Notes: generated by a model from the sequence alone, not told the origin. DNA of 64,000 nt from JBGVSA01 sp047605765 (GCA_047605765.1 JASGFB010000001.1:41366-105365); one strand, 5' to 3'; positions 44,642-54,237 are shown, counted from the first letter of the stretch. Translations and numbers: made by a program.

Positions 44642-46156
44642 ATGAAACCATCGCTGCAACTTCGCCTCTCTCAGCAACTTGCGCTGACGCCGCAACTGCA
44701 ACAGTCGATCCGCCTGCTGCAGTTGTCGACGCTTGAGCTGAACCAGGAAATCGAGCGCATGCTGCTCGACAACCCGATGCTTGAGCGCGAGGACGAGGAC
44801 GCGCCGGCGCCGGGCGAAGGCGCGGTGGCGGCGGAAGGGGCGGCGACCGAAGAGATTCGCGCTACCGAGGGCGAACTGCCCGCATCGGATCCGGCCCCCA
44901 GCACCTCGTCGGACGACGATTTCGAGGCGCCTGAAGCGGCCATGCCGGACACCATCGCCGAAGCCTACGATTCAGTGTCCGACGATGACATCGGCGAAGC
45001 GGCCGAATGGCGCACCGAAGCCGGCAGCAAATCCAATTCTGACGACGACGAAACCGATTTCCAGGAATTCCAGGCCGCCGAGACCTCGCTCAACGACCAC
45101 CTGACCAGCCAGGTGGCGCTGATGCCGTTCACCGACCGCGACCGTGCCCTGGTGCGGCTGGTCATCGAATCGCTGGACGACGATGGCTATCTGACGCAGC
45201 CGCTCGAAGAGCTGCTGCCGCTCATTCCCGAAGAATGGGAAGTCGAGATCGAAGAACTGGTCATCGCCATGCGCCATATCCAGAACCTCGATCCGACCGG
45301 CGTTGGCGCCCGCAACCTGCAAGAATGCCTGACCCTGCAACTGCGCGCCCGGCCCGCCTCGCAAGCACGTGACCTGGCGCTGGCCATCGCCGATGGCAAC
45401 CTCGAACTACTGGCCGCGCGCGATTTCGCCAAGCTCAAGCGCCGCCTGGGCTGCTCGGACGACGCCCTGCGCGCCGCCCAGGACACGATCTGCAGCCTCA
45501 ATCCCCGCCCCGGCGCGCAATTTTCGGCCACCGACACCCGCTACATCATCCCCGACGTGGTGGTGAAGAAGGTGCGCAACGCCTGGACAGCCAGTCTCAA
45601 CCCCGAAGCGATGCCCAAGCTGCGCATCCACCGGGTCTACGCCGACATCCTGCAGCAGAACCGGGGTGCCAGCAGCTCGCTTTCCGGCCAGTTGCAGGAA
45701 GCCAAGTGGTTGATCAAGAACGTCCAGCAGCGCTTCGACACCATTTTGCGGGTGTCGCAGGCCATCGTGGACCGCCAGCGCCAGTTCTTCGATTATGGTG
45801 AAGTCGCCATGCGCCCGCTGACGCTGCGCGAGATCGCCGAGGAGCTGGATCTGCATGAATCGACCGTCTCGCGCGTGACGACACAAAAATATATGGCCAG
45901 CGCGCGCGGTATATTTGAACTCAAGTACTTTTTCGGCAGTCATGTCTCTACCGACACAGGTGGAGCATGTTCAGCAACGGCGATCCGCGCGCTCATTCGC
46001 CAGCTGGTCGGCGCCGAGGACGGCAAGAAACCGCTGTCCGACGCGAAGATTGCCGAAATGTTGGGCCAGCAGGGTATCGTGGTGGCACGCCGTACCATTG
46101 CCAAGTACCGCGAATCACTCAATATCCCGCCGGTCAGTCAGCGCAAATCGATCTAA
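44642..46156 (+). CDS. rpoN: RNA polymerase sigma-54 factor RpoN
   Basis: A 504-residue sigma-54. Region I is glutamine/leucine-rich (LRLSQQLALTPQLQQSIRLLQLS), region II is acidic (about residues 45-150), and the core-binding domain follows. The C-terminal HTH and the RpoN box ARRTIAKYRE bind the -24 promoter element. Full length. It directs transcription from -24/-12 promoters and needs AAA+ activators. It follows lptB by 62 bases and precedes hpf by 16, the common proteobacterial order. Confidence 0.98.
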   Translation: MKPSLQLRLSQQLALTPQLQQSIRLLQLSTLELNQEIERMLLDNPMLEREDEDAPAPGEGAVAAEGAATEEIRATEGELPASDPAPSTSSDDDFEAPEAAMPDTIAEAYDSVSDDDIGEAAEWRTEAGSKSNSDDDETDFQEFQAAETSLNDHLTSQVALMPFTDRDRALVRLVIESLDDDGYLTQPLEELLPLIPEEWEVEIEELVIAMRHIQNLDPTGVGARNLQECLTLQLRARPASQARDLALAIADGNLELLAARDFAKLKRRLGCSDDALRAAQDTICSLNPRPGAQFSATDTRYIIPDVVVKKVRNAWTASLNPEAMPKLRIHRVYADILQQNRGASSSLSGQLQEAKWLIKNVQQRFDTILRVSQAIVDRQRQFFDYGEVAMRPLTLREIAEELDLHESTVSRVTTQKYMASARGIFELKYFFGSHVSTDTGGACSATAIRALIRQLVGAEDGKKPLSDAKIAEMLGQQGIVVARRTIAKYRESLNIPPVSQRKSI

Positions 46157-46172
46157 AGAGAGGAGTCGATAT

Positions 46173-46490
46173 ATGAATCTCAATATCACCGGCCATCACG
46201 TGGAAGTGACCCCCGCCCTGCGCGAGTACGTCACGGGCAAACTCGATCGGGTGGTCCGCCACTACGATCATGTGACGGCCACCCAAGTCACCCTCTCGGT
46301 TGAAAAGCTCAAGCAGAAAGCGGAAGTCACCGTCCGGGTCCCGGGCAAGGACCTGTTCGTGGAAAGCACCGATGACGACCTGTACGCCGCCATCGATGCC
46401 CTGGTCGACAAACTCGATCGCCAGATGGTCAAGTACAAGGAAAAGCAGGCCGACCACAGCCGCGACTCGATCAAGCACATCGATTCGTAA
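46173..46490 (+). CDS. hpf: Ribosome hibernation promoting factor (short HPF)
   Basis: A 105-residue S30AE-domain protein starting MNLNITGHHVEVTPALREYV after AGAGAGGAG. The conserved VTGKLDRVVRHYDHV and DDLYAAIDALVDKLDRQM segments are present and there is no C-terminal dimerisation domain. It is therefore the short form, which binds the 30S subunit and promotes 100S ribosome dimers in stationary phase. It lies just downstream of rpoN, as usual. Confidence 0.96.
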   Translation: MNLNITGHHVEVTPALREYVTGKLDRVVRHYDHVTATQVTLSVEKLKQKAEVTVRVPGKDLFVESTDDDLYAAIDALVDKLDRQMVKYKEKQADHSRDSIKHIDS

Positions 46491-46763
46491 GACATCTCGG
46501 GGGCTGAGAGCCCCGCTCAAGTGCCGCCGTGCCCGCATTCCTGGCCGGCCCGGCGGCAACCGTGGCACGACCGAGAACTGATTCTCACGTCAGGGATACT
46601 TTCGGGCACATAATCGCTGTACCATCGCGCTCGTGAAAACCGGACGTCCCATGCCGCAACCGCTGCAAGGCCCTGTTCCGCCGGCGCCCGTCACAATGAT
46701 TCACGCGCGCGGCGAAACGAATAAACGCTTAATGGCTCAAAGAACGCAGTAGGCGAGCACTGC

Positions 46764-47249
46764 ATGAATCTCATCTCCCAGATCCTCCCGGTCTCCCGCG
46801 TCATCGTGGATGTCGCGGTGAAGGACAAATTCGTCGTCTTCGAACAGGCAGCCCGCATGTTCGAGGCCCAGCACGGCCTGTCGGCCAAGACCATCAACAA
46901 CGCGCTGACGCAACGCGAAAAGCTCGGTTCGACCGGTCTCGGCCAAGGCATCGCCATTCCGCACGGCCGCATCAAAGGCCTCAAGGAATCGCTTGGCGCG
47001 TTCTTCCGCACGGCCGAGCCGATCCCCTTCGACGCCCCGGACGGCAAGCCGGTGAACCTCATCTTCGTGATGCTGGTGCCCGAGCAGGCCAACGAATCGC
47101 ACCTGCGCCTGCTGTCCGAACTGGCCCAGATGTTCAGCGACCGTACCTTCCGCGAAGACGTGTCGGCCGCGCCGGACGGCGCGCGCATTCTCCAACTGTT
47201 CAGCGAGTGGAACCCGAATGCGGCGAACGAGCGTCGCGCAGCTCTTTGA
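46764..47249 (+). CDS. ptsN: Nitrogen-PTS EIIA component PtsN
   Basis: A 161-residue EIIA-fructose/nitrogen-type protein. The phosphorylatable histidine lies in GIAIPHGRI. ISQILPVSRVIVD at the start and FVMLVPEQANESHL in the core fit PtsN. It is phosphorylated by EI-Ntr and NPr and regulates potassium, nitrogen and carbon responses. It is separated from hpf by 273 bases, where a GC-rich hairpin follows hpf, so it may have its own promoter. It overlaps hprK by 32 bases. Confidence 0.95.
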   Translation: MNLISQILPVSRVIVDVAVKDKFVVFEQAARMFEAQHGLSAKTINNALTQREKLGSTGLGQGIAIPHGRIKGLKESLGAFFRTAEPIPFDAPDGKPVNLIFVMLVPEQANESHLRLLSELAQMFSDRTFREDVSAAPDGARILQLFSEWNPNAANERRAAL

Positions 47250-48162
47250 GGCCAATCGGGCCGCGCTGCGCCTGCGGCACGTAGCAGGTCGCCTGGACAC
47301 CCACCTGACCATTCTCGATAACCGGGCATGGCCGGCTGATCTGGTGGGCCACCTCAACCTGATCCACCCCAATCGCCTGCAAGTGATGGGCGAGACCGAA
47401 TTCGCCTGGGCGCGCCGCCAGGCCAGAGACAAGCTCGAGCATCACCTGCTCGGCATCCTGGCCGCGTCGCCGCCCGGCATCATCGTGGCCGACGACTGCG
47501 AAGTCCCCGACCTGATCCGCCGCCATTGTGAAGATGCCGGCGTGCCCTTGCTGGCGTCACCGGTCGAGTCGGCACGCGTCATCGACGTGCTGCGCGGCTA
47601 TCTGGCACGCAAGCTGGCCGAGCGCGTGTCGCTGCATGGCGTGTTCATGGATGTATTGGGTGTCGGCGTGCTGGTCACCGGCGATTCAGGCGCCGGCAAG
47701 TCGGAACTGGCGCTCGAATTGATTTCGCGCGGCCACGGCCTGGTAGCCGACGACGTGGTGGAAATCTCGCGCGTCGCCGCCGGCGTGCTGGAGGGGCGCT
47801 GCCCCGAAATGCTCAAGGATTTTCTGGAAGTGCGCGGCCTGGGCATCCTGAACATCCGCACCATCTTTGGCGAGACGGCCTGTCGGCGCAAGATGAAGCT
47901 CAAGCTGATCGTGCACCTGCAACGGCGCACGCCCGGGCACGATGAGCCTCTGCGCCTGCCGCTCGACGACGAAAACCAGGATGTTCTCGGCGTGTCGGTA
48001 CGGCGCGTGGTGCTGCCGGTGGCCGCCGGTCGCAACCTGGCGGTCCTGCTCGAAGCCGCCGTACGCAACACCATCCTGCAACTGCGCGGCATCGACTCCA
48101 CCCAGGAGTTCGTGGCACGCCAGCGCGACGCCATCGATCAGGACGATCAGCTCGATTACTGA
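47218..48162 (+). CDS. hprK: HPr kinase/phosphorylase
   Basis: A 314-residue bifunctional enzyme with the Walker A motif GDSGAGKS and the family signature LEVRGLGILNI. It phosphorylates and dephosphorylates a serine of HPr-type carriers. In proteobacteria it occurs beside ptsN in an incomplete, regulatory PTS. It overlaps ptsN by 32 bases. The rapZ gene that often follows is replaced here by an opposite-strand FHA gene. Confidence 0.96.
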   Translation: MRRTSVAQLFEANRAALRLRHVAGRLDTHLTILDNRAWPADLVGHLNLIHPNRLQVMGETEFAWARRQARDKLEHHLLGILAASPPGIIVADDCEVPDLIRRHCEDAGVPLLASPVESARVIDVLRGYLARKLAERVSLHGVFMDVLGVGVLVTGDSGAGKSELALELISRGHGLVADDVVEISRVAAGVLEGRCPEMLKDFLEVRGLGILNIRTIFGETACRRKMKLKLIVHLQRRTPGHDEPLRLPLDDENQDVLGVSVRRVVLPVAAGRNLAVLLEAAVRNTILQLRGIDSTQEFVARQRDAIDQDDQLDY

Positions 48163-48200
48163 GCGCCCGGCCGGCGGGGCCACCGCCGCCGATGTCTTGC

Positions 48201-49142
48201 TCAGCGCTGCCCGATGTCGAACAACGCTACTTCCACGCCGAGTTCCTGCGGCGAATAACCGAAACCCAGACGCCCTGTCGTCGGCAGCTCGCATTCGCTG
48301 CGGCGCAGGATGGTCTCCACGCCGCGCGCGTCGACCAGATAGGTGCCGTTGGTGCTGCTGTCGATCAGGATGTAGCGGCCGGCCCGCCATTCGATGCGCG
48401 CATGCTGGCGTGAGGCACGACGATCGACAATGACGATGTCGTTGCCTTCTTCACGCCCGGCCAGCAATACCGGATGGGTGTCGCTGATGATGAAGCTGCT
48501 GCCCTGATGGCGCAGCATCATGCGGCCTTGCACGCTCGGCGACGCCACCTTGTCGGCGCCTTGTGCGGTCTGTGCCGCAGACGCCGCGGCGGCGGCCGGC
48601 TCGACCGCTGGCGGATGCGTGACCTCGCGCAGGCTCAGCACACCGGCCCGCAATTGGTAGACGAGCGCGCCGTCACCGGCTGGCGCCGTGTCTGCCGCCT
48701 CGTTGAGTCCGCCGCGCAACCCGTCGGACAGGCACTGGGCGGCACCGGCGGTGAGCAGGATGTCGCCGGAAATCGCCGTCTCGGCCAGGGCCTGCGCTTC
48801 GACGCGCAGGGCGTCGTCCGGCGGCTCGCCCGGCACTCCCGCATGGGCGGCGATGCCGCAGCGCACGGCCAGCATCACGCCTGAGACAGGCGGCAATTGC
48901 CCGATGCGCAGGCGGATGTCCTGTGCAGCCAGCATGGCGCTGTCGGCGCGGGCGAACCCCGCCACCAGGCGGCGCCCTTCGGATTGCAGGATCTGTCCTT
49001 GGTAAGCATCGACCGACCGCGCGGCGCGAGCACGACAACGCTCCACCGCACGATTGGCTTCCACCTGCCCCAGCTTCCCCACGAGCGGAGCATCGCCAAC
49101 GATCTCGGCGACCAAAACACAGATTTCTGTGTTCTGCTTCAT
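48201..49142 (-). CDS. FHA-domain protein with N-terminal cyclase-homology-like domain
   Basis: A 313-residue protein. Residues about 1-160 (CVLVAEIVGDAPLVGKLG, ILQSEGRRLVAGFARADSA, AVRCGIAAHAGVP) have the pattern of class III nucleotide cyclase homology domains. The metal-binding aspartates are not convincing, so catalysis is doubtful. After an alanine-rich linker (about 185-205) comes an FHA domain: LLAGREEGNDIVIVD, SRQHARIEW and DSSTNGTYL, the phosphothreonine-binding core. Probably a cytoplasmic scaffold. It is a single gene converging with hprK. Confidence 0.82.
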   Translation of the reverse strand: MKQNTEICVLVAEIVGDAPLVGKLGQVEANRAVERCRARAARSVDAYQGQILQSEGRRLVAGFARADSAMLAAQDIRLRIGQLPPVSGVMLAVRCGIAAHAGVPGEPPDDALRVEAQALAETAISGDILLTAGAAQCLSDGLRGGLNEAADTAPAGDGALVYQLRAGVLSLREVTHPPAVEPAAAAASAAQTAQGADKVASPSVQGRMMLRHQGSSFIISDTHPVLLAGREEGNDIVIVDRRASRQHARIEWRAGRYILIDSSTNGTYLVDARGVETILRRSECELPTTGRLGFGYSPQELGVEVALFDIGQR

Positions 49143-49171
49143 AAGGTGTTCTTCAGTGGCTGTTCAACAGC

Positions 49172-50092
49172 TCATTGTGATTGCCAAGGCATCCACGTCA
49201 CGGGCTGTGACGGTGCCTTGCCGGCGTGTTCGTCCATATCGGGCGGATCGAACACGGTATCTCCCTCCGCGACCTGCGTATCGCGCGTCAGCCCCTTGAA
49301 ATCGAAAAGCGCGCCGTCCGCCATGTGGCTCGGCACGATGTTCTGCATCGCGGTGTGGATCGACTCCACGCGCCCCGGCCATTGGCGCTCCCATTCGGCC
49401 AGCATGGCCTTGATCTGGCGCCGCTGGGCGTTTTCCTGCGAACCGCACAGGTTGCACGGGATGATCGGATAATCCATCGCGCGGGCGAATTTGGCGATGT
49501 CGACTTCCGGGCACAGGGCCAGCGGCCGGATCACCATGTGCTGGCCATCGTCGCTCACCAGTTTCGGCGGCATGGCCTTGAGCTTGCCGCCGAAGAACAT
49601 GTTGAGGAACATCGTCTCGACCATGTCTTCGCGGTGATGCCCCAGGGCAATGCGCGTGGCGCCCAGTTCGCGCGCCGTCCGGTAGATGATGCCGCGTCGC
49701 AGGCGCGAACACAGCGAACAGGTCGTCTTGCCTTCAGGAATCTTGTCTTTGACGATCGAGTAGGTGTCTTCAGTGACGATGCGGTATTCGACGCCGATCG
49801 ACTCGAAGTAGCGCGGCAGCACGTCATCCGGGAAACCCGGCTGCTTCTGGTCGAGATTCATCGCGACCACGCGGAAATCGATCGGAGCGCGTTCGCGCAA
49901 TGCCAGCAGCAGCGTCAGCAGGGCGTATGAATCTTTGCCGCCTGAGCAGCACACCATGATGACGTCGCCGTCACTGATCATGTCGTACTGGGACACGGCC
50001 TGCCCCACCCGGCGCAAGAGCCACTTGCGCAGGCGTTCGACCGAATTGGAGAGTTCCACCGCTGTCGGCGCGGCGAATGTTTGCGTAGCCAC
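49172..50092 (-). CDS. ttcA: tRNA 2-thiocytidine(32) synthetase TtcA
   Basis: A 306-residue ATP-dependent tRNA thiolase. The PP-loop is SGGKDS at about residue 50. Two CxxC motifs (CSLC at about 126 and CNLC at about 216) bind the iron-sulfur cluster. LGHHREDMVETMFLN is typical of the family. It converts cytidine 32 of certain tRNAs to 2-thiocytidine. Start GTG 50092. It is separated from the NtrX-like gene by 139 bases. Confidence 0.95.
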   Translation of the reverse strand: MATQTFAAPTAVELSNSVERLRKWLLRRVGQAVSQYDMISDGDVIMVCCSGGKDSYALLTLLLALRERAPIDFRVVAMNLDQKQPGFPDDVLPRYFESIGVEYRIVTEDTYSIVKDKIPEGKTTCSLCSRLRRGIIYRTARELGATRIALGHHREDMVETMFLNMFFGGKLKAMPPKLVSDDGQHMVIRPLALCPEVDIAKFARAMDYPIIPCNLCGSQENAQRRQIKAMLAEWERQWPGRVESIHTAMQNIVPSHMADGALFDFKGLTRDTQVAEGDTVFDPPDMDEHAGKAPSQPVTWMPWQSQ

Positions 50093-50231
50093 CTGCTTAC
50101 ATCTCGCAAATAAGGGAAATTGCGAAAATTATACGCACCGCTCTGCGAGTTCTTGTCAAAAAACGCGGCGCGCACCGCCAATGGCGAGGCGCCGACGGGC
50201 GAACGGTCGGAACCGGTCTCGGCCGCCCCCC

Positions 50232-51470
50232 TCAAGCCTCGCTGCGTCGCCCCAGCGGAATGCCCAATTGCTTGAGCTTGCGGTACAGGTGAGTGCGTTC
50301 GAGGCCGGTTTTTTCAGCCAGGCGCGTGATGTTGCCGGCTTCCAGTTGCAGATGGTGCTCGAAGTACAGGCGCTCGAACGTCTCGCGCGCTTCGCGCAGC
50401 GGCAGGTCGAGCGGCAGAGCCAGCGCGGCGGTGGATGCCTTGTTCATGAGACGCACCACTTCCTCGGCGCTGATGGTCTCATCGAGCGCCCCCAGCGCCA
50501 GCGACTTGATGGCCGCCTTCAGCTCGCCGAAGCCGCCGGGAAACGGGCAATTGCGCAGTGCATTGAGGCCGCCGGTGGACAAGGTACGCAAAGGCACTTC
50601 GCCCGCCTCGGACAGGTGCAGCAGCAACTGGCTGGCCATCTCCGGCACTTCGTCCTTGAGTTCGAGCAGCGAGGGGGGGACCAGCGACACTTCGAACAGG
50701 CGCTTGAGCACCACCGGATCCCAACCTTCGTCGATGAGATCTTCGGCCGTGCGGGTGGTCGCACCGACCAGGCGCAATTCGTAGCGATCGAGCCGTTCGA
50801 GGGCAAAGGCCAGGTTCTTTTGCTGCGCGCGCGAGAGCAGCGCCAGCTCTTCGATGAACAGCAGCCCGCCGCGCGCGGCTTCCAGGGCCTGCAATTCGAG
50901 CGGCACCGTCAGGCCACCGAGGTCGAGCCACGGGCTGCCCGCCGATTGCAGGCTGCGCGCGCACAGCTCGGCGATCGAGCCGGCCCCCACGCGCAGCGTC
51001 AACACGCGCGACTTATCGAGGATCTGATCGAGACGCTTGCGCAGATCGCGCAGCGCGCTGGAACGGCTGAAAGCGGCCAGCGTCAGGTGTGCCCGCGCCT
51101 TGGGCGGCTGTCGTTGCAGACCGCGCTTGACGGTAGCCAGCAGCTTTTGCAGGGCAATCGGCTTTTCGAGGAAATCCATGGCGCCGAAGCGGATCGCTTC
51201 GACGGCGGTATCGATGGTGCCGTGGCCGGACATCATCACCACCGGCATAGTCAGCGAGCCGTTGGCGGCCCATTCCTTGAGCAGGGTGACGCCGTCGGTA
51301 TCGGGCATCCAGATATCGAGCAGCACGAGGTCAGGCTTGCCGGCCTGGCGTGCGTGACGCGCGCTGACGGCGTTCTCCGCCAGCACAACATCGTGTCCCT
51401 CGTCGCAGAGGATCTCGCGCAAGAGTTCGCGAATGCCGATTTCGTCGTCAACAACCAGAATTTTCGCCAT
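50232..51470 (-). CDS. NtrX-like response regulator with degenerate AAA+ domain
   Basis: A 412-residue regulator. The receiver (residues 1-120) is intact: Asp8, Asp9, phospho-acceptor Asp52, Ser in MMSGHG, Lys in LEKPIA. The central region is recognisably AAA+ in outline (GGLLFIEELALLSRAQQKNLAFAL in the Walker B place). However, it lacks the Walker A GESGTGKE (the site reads LRVGAGSIAELCARSL) and the sigma-54-contacting GAFTGA loop. A Fis-type HTH (RLAEKTGLERTHLYRKLKQLG) closes the protein. It should bind DNA but probably not activate sigma-54. Paired with the NtrY-like kinase. Confidence 0.9.
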   Translation of the reverse strand: MAKILVVDDEIGIRELLREILCDEGHDVVLAENAVSARHARQAGKPDLVLLDIWMPDTDGVTLLKEWAANGSLTMPVVMMSGHGTIDTAVEAIRFGAMDFLEKPIALQKLLATVKRGLQRQPPKARAHLTLAAFSRSSALRDLRKRLDQILDKSRVLTLRVGAGSIAELCARSLQSAGSPWLDLGGLTVPLELQALEAARGGLLFIEELALLSRAQQKNLAFALERLDRYELRLVGATTRTAEDLIDEGWDPVVLKRLFEVSLVPPSLLELKDEVPEMASQLLLHLSEAGEVPLRTLSTGGLNALRNCPFPGGFGELKAAIKSLALGALDETISAEEVVRLMNKASTAALALPLDLPLREARETFERLYFEHHLQLEAGNITRLAEKTGLERTHLYRKLKQLGIPLGRRSEA

Positions 51471-51493
51471 GGGCAGAGACTAGCAGACTGTTG

Positions 51494-53626
51494 CTAATTT
51501 GCTACTACTGTGGCGGCCGATCCTTCCGTAGAAGCCAGCCGTACCTTGATTTGTGCGCCCCCGTCCGGGCGATTGCCGAGCGTGATGTCCCCGCGATGTT
51601 CTTCTACTATTTTTTTGACGATGGCTAGGCCAAGACCAGACCCGCGACTTTTCGTCGTAATGTACGGCTCGAAAGCTCGCGTGAGGATAGCCGGAGGAAA
51701 TCCCGGGCCGTTGTCACTGATCAAGAGTTCGACACGCTTTCCCTCGCGCCGGGTCTCGATCACGATGCGCGGGTTGTCGAGATCGTGCACGGCATCCTGC
51801 GCGTTCTGCAGCAGGTTGTGGATCACCTGGCGCAATTGCGACGAATCGGCCAGCACCATAGGCAGTTGCGCCGCCAGCTCGGCATGGATCGGGCAGCGGC
51901 TGCTTTCATAGAGCACCAGGATTTCGCCGATCAGCGCATTGAGATCGAGACTGGCCAGCTTGGGCTGCGGCAGACGTGCATAGTCGCGGAAGCCGTTGAC
52001 CAGATTCTTCATGGCCTCGACCTGGTTCACGATGGTCTGGGTCGAGCGCGCCAGCATGGCGCGTTCGGCGTCCGGCAATTGCGAAGACAGTTTGTGTTCG
52101 AGACGCTCGGCGGCGAGCTGGATCGGTGTGAGCGGGTTCTTGATCTCGTGCGCCAGGCGACGCGCCACCTCTGCCCAGGCGGCGTTGCGTTGCGCCGAGA
52201 TCAGTTCGCTGATGTCATCGAACACCACCACGAAGCCGCCATTGGCGCCTTCGGGCAGGCGCGAACCATGCAGCAGCAGCGTCTGCTTCTGGCCATCGCC
52301 CAATTCGATTTCGAGCTGTCTATGCCATTCGCCTTCGTTTTCGGCGAAGGCCGCCAGCACGGCATCGCGGATTTGCGTGTGCGCCGGCCAATCCTTGAGC
52401 GGAATCGATTCGTAGCCAGCCAACTCGTCGCGCAGCGCCACCAGGGCACCACGATTGGCGGCACGCAAAGTACCGTCAACAGCGAAGGCCAGCACGCCGG
52501 CCGACAAGTTGGTGAGCACACCTTCGAGATAGGCGCGCGCGGTGTCCACGGCGGCGCGGTTCTTGTCCGCCAGCTCGCGGGCATCCTGCAGTTGGCGCGT
52601 CATGCGGTTGAAGCTCTGCGTCAGCACGCCCAGCTCGTCGCGCGCGGGCAACGCCTGGCGTGGCGAAAAGTCGCCCGCAGCCACCGCCTGCGTCCCTTCG
52701 GCCAGGATCGACAACGGTGCCGACAGCGCGCGCGCGAAAACGAAAGCGATCGCCATGGCAGTGAACATCGCCAACAGCAGCGCCAGCGTCAGCGTGATCA
52801 GGTAGATGCGTTTGAGCCCTTGGCGCGCCTGCAGCAGTTCCTGGTATTCCTGGTGCAGGTTCTGGATGCTCTCGGCGCTGCGCGCCAGGCCTTCGGGCAC
52901 CGCCGACATGACCTGCAACAGCAAGGGGTCGGCCGTGAAATGGCGCGACGGAATCGGCATCACCACCCGCAGCACCAGACCATCGCCGCCATCGCTCTCG
53001 ACCGCGCGCCAGCCACGCGAGGCGCGCGCCTGCCGCAATTGGTTGGTGGACGGCACGTCGGGCACCAGGCTGCCATAGTGGTCGCCGGTGGACAGCAGCA
53101 CATGGCCGCTGGCGCTGAGGATGGTGGCCGAATCGGCGCTGATGCGGTCACGCGCCCGCGATAGCGCCGGCAGCGTCGGTGTCGCCCCCAGGTCGCCCAG
53201 CTCGAAGGCTTCGTCGCGCGTCCGCTCGGCCAGTTGATCGAGAAGCGCGTCGAGCGCACTGCGCCCCAGCGTGAGGCCGCTTTCGAGGGCGGTGTCGACA
53301 CGCACGTTGTACCAGGACTCGATCGAGCGCACGGCGAACTGCACCGACACCAGATAGATGATGCTGCCCGGCACCACCGCCAGCAGCACGAACATGGCCA
53401 TCAGCTTGAGCTTGAGGCGCGAGCCGAACTGCCGTTCGCGGTACTCGCGCCACAGCACGCGGACCTGGACCCCGACCAGCACCGCCAGCGCCAGCGCCAG
53501 CAGACCATTGGCAGCCAGCAGCAGCGGATAGTTGTGCGCGAACAGCGAGGTGTTGGCGCCCGCCGAGGCCAGCAGGAACAGCAGGATGGCGCCCAGCGCC
53601 GAAGTGATGATGACGAGACGGCGCAT
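51494..53626 (-). CDS. NtrY-like sensor histidine kinase
   Basis: A 710-residue membrane kinase. Three N-terminal helices (about residues 5-23, 35-58, 76-98), a periplasmic segment, a fourth helix (about 275-298), HAMP (about 300-350) and PAS (about 365-475) are followed by a HisKA domain with His493 in RLAHEIKNPLTP. The HATPase domain has N, G1 and G2 boxes (NLLQNAQDAV, DNGPGFP, GSGLGLAIV). It is upstream of and co-directional with its presumed partner, the NtrX-like regulator, with a 23-base gap. Its start overlaps the DUF4390 stop (TGATG). Confidence 0.93.
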   Translation of the reverse strand: MRRLVIITSALGAILLFLLASAGANTSLFAHNYPLLLAANGLLALALAVLVGVQVRVLWREYRERQFGSRLKLKLMAMFVLLAVVPGSIIYLVSVQFAVRSIESWYNVRVDTALESGLTLGRSALDALLDQLAERTRDEAFELGDLGATPTLPALSRARDRISADSATILSASGHVLLSTGDHYGSLVPDVPSTNQLRQARASRGWRAVESDGGDGLVLRVVMPIPSRHFTADPLLLQVMSAVPEGLARSAESIQNLHQEYQELLQARQGLKRIYLITLTLALLLAMFTAMAIAFVFARALSAPLSILAEGTQAVAAGDFSPRQALPARDELGVLTQSFNRMTRQLQDARELADKNRAAVDTARAYLEGVLTNLSAGVLAFAVDGTLRAANRGALVALRDELAGYESIPLKDWPAHTQIRDAVLAAFAENEGEWHRQLEIELGDGQKQTLLLHGSRLPEGANGGFVVVFDDISELISAQRNAAWAEVARRLAHEIKNPLTPIQLAAERLEHKLSSQLPDAERAMLARSTQTIVNQVEAMKNLVNGFRDYARLPQPKLASLDLNALIGEILVLYESSRCPIHAELAAQLPMVLADSSQLRQVIHNLLQNAQDAVHDLDNPRIVIETRREGKRVELLISDNGPGFPPAILTRAFEPYITTKSRGSGLGLAIVKKIVEEHRGDITLGNRPDGGAQIKVRLASTEGSAATVVAN

Positions 53627-54237
53627 CAGCGGGCGGCGGCCAGGAAGGTCCAGTTGGCCCAGCCGGTGGACAGGTCGAGATCGCGGCTCCCCCAGGCGGC
53701 TACCTGGAAGGGCTTGGGCAGCGCGCCCAGATCGAGCCGGAAGCGCAACGCGGCGTCATACGAGTCGCCGCCACGCAGGCGACCACGATCGAGCACCGCC
53801 CAATTGCGGATCGACAACATCGCAGACAGGGCTTCTTCGTAACTGTCGAAGCTGCGATGCAGACTGCCGACGGTCAGGCGGTACTGGCGTGTGAGGGCGT
53901 GATACGACAAGCGGAAATCCATCACCCGCTCGACCACCGATTCGTCGAACCAATACCAGCGCGAACGCGTGAGGACGAACTCGGCCACGAAAGGCACGGA
54001 GACCCCGGCATTGACCAGCTCTTCCAGCCGCGCGTTGGCGCTCATGGTGACGGCGGCGTTGACCACGTATTGGTTGTCCGACGGCACGATCTCGGTGTAG
54101 ATGAATTCGATCGTCGGGCGTCCCTGCCCCATGGTCGGCGCTGGCACGGCCAGCAGCCATGCCACGCAGAAGGCGGTCAGCCAGGCGCGCGCCAGGCTAA
54201 GCCGTCTTTTCCAGCAGGGCGAAGAAAAAACCGTCAT
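53626..54237 (-). CDS. DUF4390 family exported protein
   Basis: A 203-residue protein with a signal-peptide-like start (basic n-region, LTAFCVAWLLAVPAPTMG) and the conserved core EFVLTRSRWYWFDESVV and YHALTRQYRLTVGSLHRSF of DUF4390. The family is usually encoded between rsmB and an NtrY-type kinase, as here, and may act with the kinase in the periplasm; that role is inferred. ATG 54237 lies inside the end of rsmB (41-base overlap). Confidence 0.8.
   Translation of the reverse strand: MTVFSSPCWKRRLSLARAWLTAFCVAWLLAVPAPTMGQGRPTIEFIYTEIVPSDNQYVVNAAVTMSANARLEELVNAGVSVPFVAEFVLTRSRWYWFDESVVERVMDFRLSYHALTRQYRLTVGSLHRSFDSYEEALSAMLSIRNWAVLDRGRLRGGDSYDAALRFRLDLGALPKPFQVAAWGSRDLDLSTGWANWTFLAAAR

Noticed and set aside
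46491..46763. Possible small gene or sigma-54 promoter before ptsN
   Set aside because: Only an 18-codon frame and a 6-bp hairpin after hpf; the TGGCAC found has no GC element at the required spacing.
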